Part shown: positions 16,771-23,102 of the stretch, one piece after another
How positions within the stretch are numbered: position 1 is the first letter of the stretch
How the letters are laid out: every line of letters begins with the position of its first letter
Source of the DNA: CBDUBU01 sp965365465
GTDB lineage: Bacteria > Bacteroidota > Rhodothermia > Rhodothermales > DASSAV01
Direction: 5' to 3'
Assembly: GCA_965365465.1 (NCBI GenBank)
Contig: CBDUBU010000005.1
Coordinates: 1-41,819 of the forward strand
Length of the DNA stretch: 41,819 nucleotides
Program-made: the position numbers and the translations under genes
Notes under the pieces: generated by a model
What the model saw: only the letters and a program-made list of their open reading frames with translations
Databases searched by the model: none
Told to the model about the DNA's origin: nothing

Positions 16771-17715
16771 ATATATGACGATCAAATATTATTGACGACG
16801 GGAGAGTCTGCTGCGCTTCTGGATGTGCATGAATCTTCCATCAAACGCTGGTGCGATGGCGGGAGTATAGATTGCGCTGTGACCGCTGGAGGGCACCGGC
16901 GCATCACGCTGGATGAGCTGCTGGGTTTTGCGGCAGCACAAGGCATTCCGTGCCCCTTGCTCGTGTTCGGGCCTCATGCAAATGAGGTATGGTTAGCCTG
17001 GACCCGTGCAAACCGAAGCGAAGACTACGCGGGTTTCTCCGATCTGGTATACCAGTGGGTTTCAAACGGCGAATCCATTCTTCCCTGCTTGCTGTGGAAA
17101 TATATCGTAGGTCAGGGTATACCGCTGTCCGTTCTGTTCGACCGGGTTGTTTCTCCGGTCATGCACAGGGTAGGCGCTGACTGGCAGCGCGGGACGCTCG
17201 ATGTGGGCGATGAGCATTTCATCAGCAATGTCATACTGGATAGCTTACATGAATTGCGTCAGTCCTGCTCTTCTTTGTCAAACCGGGGCGCCGCCGCCCG
17301 GCCTGTCGCGCTGATCGGGTGTATCGAAGGGGAGCGCCATGAGATTGGGCCCCACATGGCTCGCATTCTGCTGGAGTCAAAGGGGTGGCGCACACGTTTT
17401 CTGGGAGCCAGTATACCGGCAGAAGATCTGGTATGGCAGCAAATAAAAAGCGCTTCTAGCCTGGTATGTATTTCGGCTACACCGCCAAGTGTGCCTTCAG
17501 ACATGATTCGGCAATTGAATGCTCTTTCCAGGCTGTATAATCCGCTGCATCCCTTTAGTCTGGCTCTCGGAGGTCAGGTGATGCAGACGATGCCTGCCTT
17601 CAGCGCTGCCGATTATCCTTTTGAGGATTGCAGGGTTTTTCTGAGTATGCGTGAGTTTGAGGAATGGCTTCAGGCGCATTCGCATCAAGAGGTTTTACTG
17701 AGAGGGAAGACATGA
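16768..17715 (+). CDS. carH: MerR-type, B12-binding photoreceptor/repressor (CarH/LitR-like)
   Basis: Expected to repress carotenoid genes in the dark as an adenosylcobalamin-bound tetramer and to release DNA when light breaks the Co-C bond. Domains: MerR/excisionase-type winged helix at 8-55 ('TTGESAALLDVHESSIKRWC', 'TAGGHRRIT'); four-helix cap at about 80-165 with the W-x9-EH signature (Trp139, Glu149, His150); Rossmann B12 domain at 178-305 with ExHxxG ('GERHEIG', Glu189, His191, Gly194), His191 being the expected lower cobalt ligand. Gln140 sits where, as I recall, the Thermus protein has the upper photoproduct ligand His132. No Shine-Dalgarno precedes the ATG. Its stop overlaps the crtB start (ATGA). 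Confidence 0.9.
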   Translation: MIYDDQILLTTGESAALLDVHESSIKRWCDGGSIDCAVTAGGHRRITLDELLGFAAAQGIPCPLLVFGPHANEVWLAWTRANRSEDYAGFSDLVYQWVSNGESILPCLLWKYIVGQGIPLSVLFDRVVSPVMHRVGADWQRGTLDVGDEHFISNVILDSLHELRQSCSSLSNRGAAARPVALIGCIEGERHEIGPHMARILLESKGWRTRFLGASIPAEDLVWQQIKSASSLVCISATPPSVPSDMIRQLNALSRLYNPLHPFSLALGGQVMQTMPAFSAADYPFEDCRVFLSMREFEEWLQAHSHQEVLLRGKT

Positions 17716-18809
17716 GGGCTGCCATGCAGAGATACTGGTGGGGAGATTCGTCTCGAGGTCAGGCTGCATGGTCTGTAGACTCGCAGTGCGCCGACTATCA
17801 TAATGAATCGGCTTGGGATGACAAGTTGACGACGGAAGCATTCTTCAGGAGGAACTCGCGCTCTTTCTCTTTCGCCGCCTGCTGGTTTACACGCGATCAG
17901 CGCCAACTCGTTGAGTCGCTCTATGCATTCTGCCGCACGACAGATGATATCGTAGATAAAAAGCAGCCGGGGATAGGGACTGAAGCTGCTGATGAAGCAA
18001 GGCGAGCGCTGGACCAATGGATGATGCGGTGCCGCAACGCATACGAGGGGCATCCATCAGAACTTTCCTGGCTGGACACATTAATGACTGCTACGAAAGC
18101 CAGTGGTCTGCCCTTTGATTTCGTGAATGAACTAGCCATTGGAGTGCGTATGGATCTGGGGCCTGTGGCTATTCGTACGCTGGATGAGTTGAATCTGTAC
18201 GCGTACCGGGTGGCATCCGTCGTGGGGATCTGGCTCTGTTATCTTTTTAACATACGCGACAGGGATGTTCTTCAGCGGGCAGCAGCGATGGGCCGGGCTA
18301 TGCAGCTTACCAACATTCTGCGTGATGTAGGTGAAGATCTGCGGCGTGACCGCATATATCTGCCTGAAGAAATGATGGTGTGTTATGATGTATCCCGTTG
18401 CGATCTCGAGTCGATAGCCGATAACAAATCTGTTCCGCCAAAGTACGAAGCGCTCATAAGAGCCATGATGGAGGTTGCCGATGCCGAATATGAGTATGCA
18501 CTGCCGGGCCTTGCGGCGCTGCCCGGCTCCTTTGCGCGAGCGTCTGTAGTGGCGGCGGAAGTGTATCGGGGGATACATCGGGAAATCCGGAGAAACGGCT
18601 TCGACAATCTCAACAGGCGCGCGCATACAGGTTTGATGACCAAGCTGGCGCTGGCCTGTTACGGTTTGTGTCGCTTGCGGCGCATTCGATTCAGTGCGGC
18701 GAAAGGATCTCTTTTGCAAGAGCCTGTCGCTCCTAATCTTTTGCGACCTATCCCTTCAGGGCGCATTCTGGATAAAACCATACCTCAAACCATCAGGCAA
18801 AGCGCATGA
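17712..18809 (+). CDS. crtB: Phytoene synthase
   Basis: Head-to-head condensation of two geranylgeranyl diphosphates to phytoene, the committed step of C40 carotenoid synthesis. ATG at 17712 is chosen over an in-frame ATG at 17664 inside carH because it forms an ATGA overlap with the carH stop and has AGAGGGA at 17701-17707. Motifs: first Asp-rich site 'FCRTTDDIVD' (73-82), 'VASVVG' (168-172 region), second Asp-rich site 'QLTNILRDVGEDLRRDRIYL' (198-217), and the 'RIYLP' signature. Length 365 with a ~30-residue N-terminal extension is slightly longer than usual. Translationally coupled to both carH and idi, so expression should follow light through CarH. Confidence 0.95.
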   Translation: MRAAMQRYWWGDSSRGQAAWSVDSQCADYHNESAWDDKLTTEAFFRRNSRSFSFAACWFTRDQRQLVESLYAFCRTTDDIVDKKQPGIGTEAADEARRALDQWMMRCRNAYEGHPSELSWLDTLMTATKASGLPFDFVNELAIGVRMDLGPVAIRTLDELNLYAYRVASVVGIWLCYLFNIRDRDVLQRAAAMGRAMQLTNILRDVGEDLRRDRIYLPEEMMVCYDVSRCDLESIADNKSVPPKYEALIRAMMEVADAEYEYALPGLAALPGSFARASVVAAEVYRGIHREIRRNGFDNLNRRAHTGLMTKLALACYGLCRLRRIRFSAAKGSLLQEPVAPNLLRPIPSGRILDKTIPQTIRQSA

Positions 18810-19342
18810 CAGAGGAATATGTTGTTCTGGTTGATGCTCAGGATCGGCAGATCGGGCTGGCAGAGAAGATGGAAGCTCATGTTGAAGGGTGGTTGCATCG
18901 CGCTTTTTCGGTTTTCATTCTGAACCGAAAAGGCGAGATGCTGATCCAGAAGCGTCATGCAGCGAAGTACCATTCAGGTGGGTTATGGTCCAATGCTTGT
19001 TGCAGCCATCCCCGGCTTGGAGAGTCCGTACTTGATGCTGCTGCACGCCGCCTTGAGGAGGAAATGGGGTTTCGCTGCGCCCTGGAACAGGCATCCAGTC
19101 TGGTGTACAAGGTTCAGTTTGAGGGGGGGCTTTACGAGCACGAATACGACCACATCATTACGGGTATATTTGATGGAGACCCTGTGCCTGACGGACAGGA
19201 AGTGACGGATTGGCGGTGGATCAGTCGGGGAGATCTAATCAAGGAAGTCAACGAGCACCCTGAACATTACACATTCTGGTTTCGCAGGGTGCTTCAGGAG
19301 GACTGCCATGGCGTGCTGGCCGAGCAGCGCCGGATGCTTTGA
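18806..19342 (+). CDS. idi: Isopentenyl-diphosphate delta-isomerase, type I (Nudix)
   Basis: Interconverts IPP and DMAPP, supplying the starter unit for prenyl chains. Key features: 'LIQKRHAAKYHSGGLWSNAC' with catalytic Cys66 in 'CCSHP' (65-69), Nudix-like 'AARRLEEEMGF' (79-89), and 'YEHEYDH' (110-116) with the catalytic/metal Glu. Length 178 matches bacterial type I enzymes. Its ATG overlaps the crtB stop (ATGA), so it is coupled to phytoene synthase, giving a precursor-supply plus committed-step pair under one regulator. The HDAC-family gene converges 26 bases downstream. Confidence 0.95.
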   Translation: MTEEYVVLVDAQDRQIGLAEKMEAHVEGWLHRAFSVFILNRKGEMLIQKRHAAKYHSGGLWSNACCSHPRLGESVLDAAARRLEEEMGFRCALEQASSLVYKVQFEGGLYEHEYDHIITGIFDGDPVPDGQEVTDWRWISRGDLIKEVNEHPEHYTFWFRRVLQEDCHGVLAEQRRML

Positions 19343-19368
19343 GACCGTGTGCGCTGGAAGCTTTCACG

Positions 19369-20268
19369 TCAGCCGAAGATTTTTCCGGCTTCCCGGTGCG
19401 CGAAACTGTGAAGCTCTGCAGTTGCCTCCGCAGTAGAGGCATATCCGCCCGAAAGCAATAACGTAACAGGCAGTCCGGCTCGGTGCAAGGCTTCGAGTAC
19501 GAATTCATCTCTCTGTTTCAGCCCATCTCGTGAGAGCGCCAGCCTTCCGAAGCGGTCGTTCGCCATCACGTCAATGCCTGCAAGGTAGAAGACGATGTCC
19601 GGGTTTGCACGGGCTATTACTTGAGGCAAATGTTGTTTCAGTGTTTTCAGGTAAGCAACGTCGCCGGTCTGGTCGGGAAGCTCAATATCCAGTGAAGAAG
19701 GCGTTTTGCGAAAAGGATAATTTTTGGCGCCGTGCATGGAAAAGGTAAAGACAGCATCGTCTCCGGCAAACACAGCCGCCGTTCCATTTCCCTGGTGAAC
19801 GTCAAGATCCAGAACGAGCGCACGGTGGATCCAGTGAGATCGTTGTAACACACGAATGGCAACGGCGACATCGTTCAAAACACAAAACCCTTCGCCATGA
19901 TCCGGAAAGGCATGGTGCGTGCCGCCTGCGAGATTTGCCGCAATTCCATCCGACAAAGCCATGAAGGCTGCATTGATCGTGCCCTGTACAGCCAACCTGG
20001 AGCGATGCACCAGCCGTTCTGACCAGGGCAACCCCATGCGCCGCTCCTCCTGTTTGCTCAGCGTTCCGTTCGCAAGCTTGGTAAGGTATTCAGGAGAATG
20101 CGCCAGGAGCAGATCAGACCAGTCGGCAAGTCGGGGTGGGACTACATGGTCGGGTGATACCAGGTTTTCCGCCAGCAGGAGCTGGTATAGAGCAGGAAAT
20201 TTCCCCATAGGGAAAGGGTGCCGGGGAGGCAGAGGAACGTAATAATCTTCGCTATAGCTAACCCGCAT
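19369..20268 (-). CDS. HDAC-family zinc deacylase (histone deacetylase-like amidohydrolase)
   Basis: A complete arginase/deacetylase-fold active site is visible. 'AGGTHHAF' gives the His118-His119 catalytic pair, 'LDLDVHQGNGT' gives zinc ligands Asp156 and His158, 'AGIDVMANDRFG' gives zinc ligand Asp233, and 'LSGGY' gives the catalytic Tyr276. At 299 residues it belongs to the short bacterial group starting 'YSEDYYVPLPPRHPFPMGK'. Likely substrates are acetylated polyamines, acetyl-lysine or other small acyl-amides; the sequence does not decide. It is convergent with idi, so proximity to the carotenoid operon need not mean shared function. Confidence 0.92.
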   Translation of the reverse strand: MRVSYSEDYYVPLPPRHPFPMGKFPALYQLLLAENLVSPDHVVPPRLADWSDLLLAHSPEYLTKLANGTLSKQEERRMGLPWSERLVHRSRLAVQGTINAAFMALSDGIAANLAGGTHHAFPDHGEGFCVLNDVAVAIRVLQRSHWIHRALVLDLDVHQGNGTAAVFAGDDAVFTFSMHGAKNYPFRKTPSSLDIELPDQTGDVAYLKTLKQHLPQVIARANPDIVFYLAGIDVMANDRFGRLALSRDGLKQRDEFVLEALHRAGLPVTLLLSGGYASTAEATAELHSFAHREAGKIFG

Positions 20269-20441
20269 AACAAAGCATCATGGGAGAAACGAAGTGTGCA
20301 TCGAGCCAGAAGGTCGCAGAGACACCGTCCGAGATGACTATTGCTAAATGAAAGGCAGGACGAACGGTTCCTGAGATGGAATAAGGAGTAGTCCGGAGGC
20401 GAAGGAGACCGAGGCGGCATCATATTTGTTTTATGTCATTC

Positions 20442-20482
20442 AAAATGCGCGGCATTTTCAGGCTCCCGCCTGGTGAGAGCCT
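20442..20482. repeat. Two adjacent short hairpins upstream of an unknown small gene
   Basis: AAAATGC-GCG-GCATTTT (20442-20458) is a perfect 7-base inverted repeat. Immediately after it AGGCTC (20460-20465) pairs with GAGCCT (20477-20482). They lie between the HDAC start and the plus-strand small gene at 20510, where they could be operator or leader structures. Confidence 0.5.
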
Positions 20483-20509
20483 TATGTATCACCTGCAAAC
20501 GTGCATGTC

Positions 20510-20926
20510 ATGGCGCTTCTCAAGTCCCGTTGCCGTTATCCTGAACTCAGATGGTCTATCGGCACGGCCCGGTTATTTCCCGAATGGATTCAGCTAACTG
20601 GCTGGCACGCCGGAGGTCGCTACCGCAGACAAATTCTGGTATCCGAGATCGAGGCAGTAGTCTGGCAAATGACGCCTCCGGGAGCAGCCAATCTTTTCAT
20701 TCTGCTCTGCAACGGAGAGCAAGTTTGCATACGGGTTAGAGGCGCCGCGATCTGGAAATTCGCGTTGGATGGGAAGCTTCACCGGCAGAGCAAGCGTCCT
20801 GTCCCGGATGAGTCGGCCGGCGGCGCACCATACATTCACCGGCGTGTCTACCGCCGTGGCAGCGCCGCAGCAGGCGAAAAGAGTGCGTCTGAAGCCTGTT
20901 TTTTGATTGCGGCAGAGACAACGTAG
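20510..20926 (+). CDS. Small protein of unknown function
   Basis: Not recognised. ATG at 20510 is preferred; a GTG at 20501 in frame is possible. Residues about 10-90 read like an alternating beta-strand domain: 'IQLTGWHAGGRYRRQILVSE', 'IEAVVWQM', 'NLFILLCNGEQVCIRVRGAA', 'WKFALDGKL'. This resembles small PH-like or lipocalin-like folds without a firm match. The C-terminal ~40 residues are Arg/Ser/Ala-rich and look disordered. No signal peptide. It stands alone between the HDAC gene (divergent) and a glycosyltransferase gene (convergent). Coding status is supported by its plausible composition and by the lack of a better frame. Confidence 0.5.
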   Translation: MALLKSRCRYPELRWSIGTARLFPEWIQLTGWHAGGRYRRQILVSEIEAVVWQMTPPGAANLFILLCNGEQVCIRVRGAAIWKFALDGKLHRQSKRPVPDESAGGAPYIHRRVYRRGSAAAGEKSASEACFLIAAETT

Positions 20927-20972
20927 ACCGCTCGCTCTTGTAGCGCGCCGGCATCCGGTATGAATGAAAGGA

Positions 20973-22112
20973 TCAACTCAGCCTGTTCGCAGGCGGCAAA
21001 AGGCGTTCATAACACTGTATGAAACGCCGGGAAGTCTTTTCCCAACTGTAGGATGCAAGCGCAGCCGCTGCATTGGCTGACCAATGCGCACGTGCAGGGG
21101 CATCATCAACCATTCGCTGCAGCGTGTTTACCAGGGCTTGCCTGTTCCAAGGATTGACAACGCAGCCTACATCAAAGCCTGCAACGACCTTCCTGATTTC
21201 CGGCAAATCGCTGGCGAGCACAGGCAGCCCTGCCGTAAGGTACTCAAACAGCTTGTTAGGGAGCGCGAAACGGTGGTTCAGGCAGGTATCCTCAAGCAGG
21301 GTAACGCCGATATCTGCCGAGGCAGTCAAGGAAAGAAGTTCGTCCGGTGGAACAGGGTTCATGAAGTGGACGCAGTCATCTAGGTGATGCTGCGCTGCCA
21401 TGCGCAAAAGCTCGGGTTTGAGCGGCCCGTTTCCGAGAAAAATGAGATCCGCGCCACGAATGTCTCTCATTGCATCTAAAAGGAGCGTGCATCCGCGGCT
21501 TTTCCGAATCTGTCCCTGATGAAGAATCAGGACTTTGTTCGCGGCTTTGTGGGTGCGCAACCCATTCGCCGGTGCAATCCTGACTGCCTGCGGCACATTG
21601 TAGAGTACAACTGGCCCTTGGATGCCATACATGGCTGCGAGTCGCACGGCAATGGATTCGCTCACGGTCAGCACGGCATCTGCCTGGCGGATAAAGCGCC
21701 GTTCAAGGAGATACCAGAAAAGCCGGATCCACGGACGGCCTGAAGTTGATGAGACGAAAGGATAGAGCTCGCGGGCATCATACACCAGTTTCCCGTTGTT
21801 CCGCCGGGCAGCTGACTGCATGGCAGGCAGTGCATAGAGATCGCTCGCATGATAAATGGCAGCCGGGGTTTGCCTGGCTGCCTCGCTGAACATACGATGC
21901 ACTGCATAGAAAAATCGCGGCCCGCCTCCCTGTGGTTGAGGAAAACAGCGCAGCCGGATGCCTTCTTCCAGCCATACCGTCTCGGCAGCGGGAGCGAGAG
22001 CGCAGGCTTCAATTTTATATCCAAGTGAAACAAGCGCTCGCACCTGCCTCAGCGCACGTGAATTACGGCGAACATCACCCGTCAGGGCAAAAAAAACATC
22101 AGGGCGCCACAC
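20973..22112 (-). CDS. GT4-family glycosyltransferase
   Basis: GT-B fold retaining glycosyltransferase. N-terminal acceptor domain begins 'DVFFALTGDVRRNSRALRQV' and contains 'YHASDLYALPA' and 'LVYDARELYP'. The C-terminal donor domain has 'VLILHQGQIRKSRGCTLLL', 'LIFLGNGPLKPELLRMA', 'VHFMNPVPPDELLSLTASAD' and 'LPNKLFEYLTAGLPVLASDL', the last being the nucleotide-sugar E-x7-E-type region. It starts at a GTG because an in-frame stop lies 13-15 bases upstream and no ATG intervenes. Transfers a sugar to an unknown lipid or polysaccharide acceptor at the cytoplasmic membrane. No other surface-polysaccharide genes lie beside it, so it is an isolated transferase. Confidence 0.9.
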   Translation of the reverse strand: MWRPDVFFALTGDVRRNSRALRQVRALVSLGYKIEACALAPAAETVWLEEGIRLRCFPQPQGGGPRFFYAVHRMFSEAARQTPAAIYHASDLYALPAMQSAARRNNGKLVYDARELYPFVSSTSGRPWIRLFWYLLERRFIRQADAVLTVSESIAVRLAAMYGIQGPVVLYNVPQAVRIAPANGLRTHKAANKVLILHQGQIRKSRGCTLLLDAMRDIRGADLIFLGNGPLKPELLRMAAQHHLDDCVHFMNPVPPDELLSLTASADIGVTLLEDTCLNHRFALPNKLFEYLTAGLPVLASDLPEIRKVVAGFDVGCVVNPWNRQALVNTLQRMVDDAPARAHWSANAAAALASYSWEKTSRRFIQCYERLLPPANRLS

Positions 22113-22222
22113 GGAAATGCGCTTTTAAGTGAAATCAGGTCGAGAAAAGAGCAGTCAAAGGATAGACATCTGGTCTTGAAGATAAGTCAAGGCTGCGGAA
22201 ACAGGGGCAGCGCTATCTCAAA

Positions 22223-22267
22223 GAGGAAAAAAACACCTGATGAAAGGTGAAAAATTCCTCTGTTTTT
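22223..22267 (+). terminator. Nested hairpin with downstream T-run, no obvious gene before it
   Basis: GAGGAA (22223-22228) pairs with TTCCTC (22255-22260). Inside, a symmetric internal loop of five A on each side surrounds CACCT (22234-22238) pairing with AGGTG (22245-22249). TGTTTTTT follows at once. It is terminator-like on the plus strand, but no plus-strand gene ends here, so it may end an uncharacterised short transcript. Confidence 0.45.
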
Positions 22268-22361
22268 TCTTCAGCACACAGGATCAAACGGCACCAAGAC
22301 ATCCAGGAATGGAGCGGCGATCATGCACGATGAGTGTTTTTTGCTGTACCGCGATAATCGA

Positions 22362-22405
22362 AAAACAAAAAAGCCCGGACAACGGCATTGTTATCCAGGC
22401 TTTTT
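22362..22405 (-). terminator. Rho-independent terminator of the small lipoprotein gene
   Basis: Read on the minus strand, AAAAAGCCTGGATAA pairs with TTGTCCGGGCTTTTTT. The two imperfect positions become G-U wobbles in minus-strand RNA but C-A mismatches in plus-strand RNA, which fixes the orientation. It lies about 50 bases past the lipoprotein stop. Confidence 0.85.
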
Positions 22406-22452
22406 AACAAACAAAATACTGAGAAAGAACTTATATCCGGAACGAGACTATT

Positions 22453-22704
22453 TCAATCCTCATCGGTTTCATTCGGGGCTACTGCTCTTTCAAAGGAACC
22501 GCCGGTGGTTCCTTTGCCGGCGCCCTCTTCATTGGCTTCAACGCCCGTAGTGTTCGTGGTGGGAGTAATCCGGGCATTCTGGTCTTCTACGACGTTCTCC
22601 AGGTCGGGACCGCTCAGTGTCTGTACGCTGCATCCGGCCAGCGGAGCGGCTGCGAAAAACAGGGCAAGAACGAAGATCTTCGAGAGGGCGGTGACTTTTT
22701 TCAT
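22453..22704 (-). CDS. Small lipoprotein of unknown function (83 aa)
   Basis: Signal peptide 'FVLALFFAAAPLAGC' with lipobox LAGC and Cys25. The mature ~59 residues are acidic and Asn/Thr/Gly-rich ('NARITPTTNTTGVEANEEGA') with no recognised fold, probably extended and disordered. It has its own terminator, and TATAAT occurs on the minus strand at 22777-22782, about 75 bases before the ATG, without a clear -35. Monocistronic, divergent from the propeller kinase. Such tiny lipoproteins are often abundant or stress-related, but nothing here tests that. Confidence 0.8.
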   Translation of the reverse strand: MKKVTALSKIFVLALFFAAAPLAGCSVQTLSGPDLENVVEDQNARITPTTNTTGVEANEEGAGKGTTGGSFERAVAPNETDED

Positions 22705-23102
22705 GACGGTGTGGATGAAGGGTAGGTGAGTGGTTGCCAGTATCCTTTCTGCCTTGCAGGGGCAGGCAGTGCTCGTATTATATTGATTTCAGAAACACCT
22801 TTCTGTTGTTTGTTTTTGCTCTTAGCAACGGTTGTGCCACTCTGTGAGAGAGTATTCTTTTCGTTTATGGAGAAGATGCGTTGTCCTCTGCTGAGGTGCA
22901 AGCAATTGTGGAACCTGGTTTTGGCTGTTTGTTTGAAGTAGCAGGATTATAACCAAAGGATCATGCCTGGCTTACAGGTTTGCGTTTCAGGAGGATAAAG
23001 AAGCCGTATTGTAGGATCGTTTTTTGCTGAAGCTACAGCGATATTCTCCTGGCAGAACAGCGTCTGGCAAGAAAAGACCCGGTTGAGAAAGAGACCAAAG
23101 CA
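22705..23102. promoter_or_regulatory. Divergent intergenic region between small lipoprotein and propeller kinase
   Basis: About 400 bases without a believable gene; short open frames here lack plausible protein features. It should carry the promoters of both flanking genes. A minus-strand TATAAT at 22777-22782 is the only promoter-like element noted. Confidence 0.5.

Larger units (their letters stand above)
22113..22452. other. Gene-free stretch with two structured elements
   Basis: No convincing coding frame. It contains a nested hairpin followed by a T-run on the plus strand (22223-22267) and the minus-strand terminator of the small lipoprotein gene (22362-22405). The promoter of the glycosyltransferase should lie in its left part. 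Confidence 0.55.

Noticed and set aside
22726..22941. 71-codon plus-strand frame in the lipoprotein/kinase intergenic region
   Set aside because: Cys/Phe-rich with some hydrophobic character but no good start context; overlaps the expected promoter of the lipoprotein gene.
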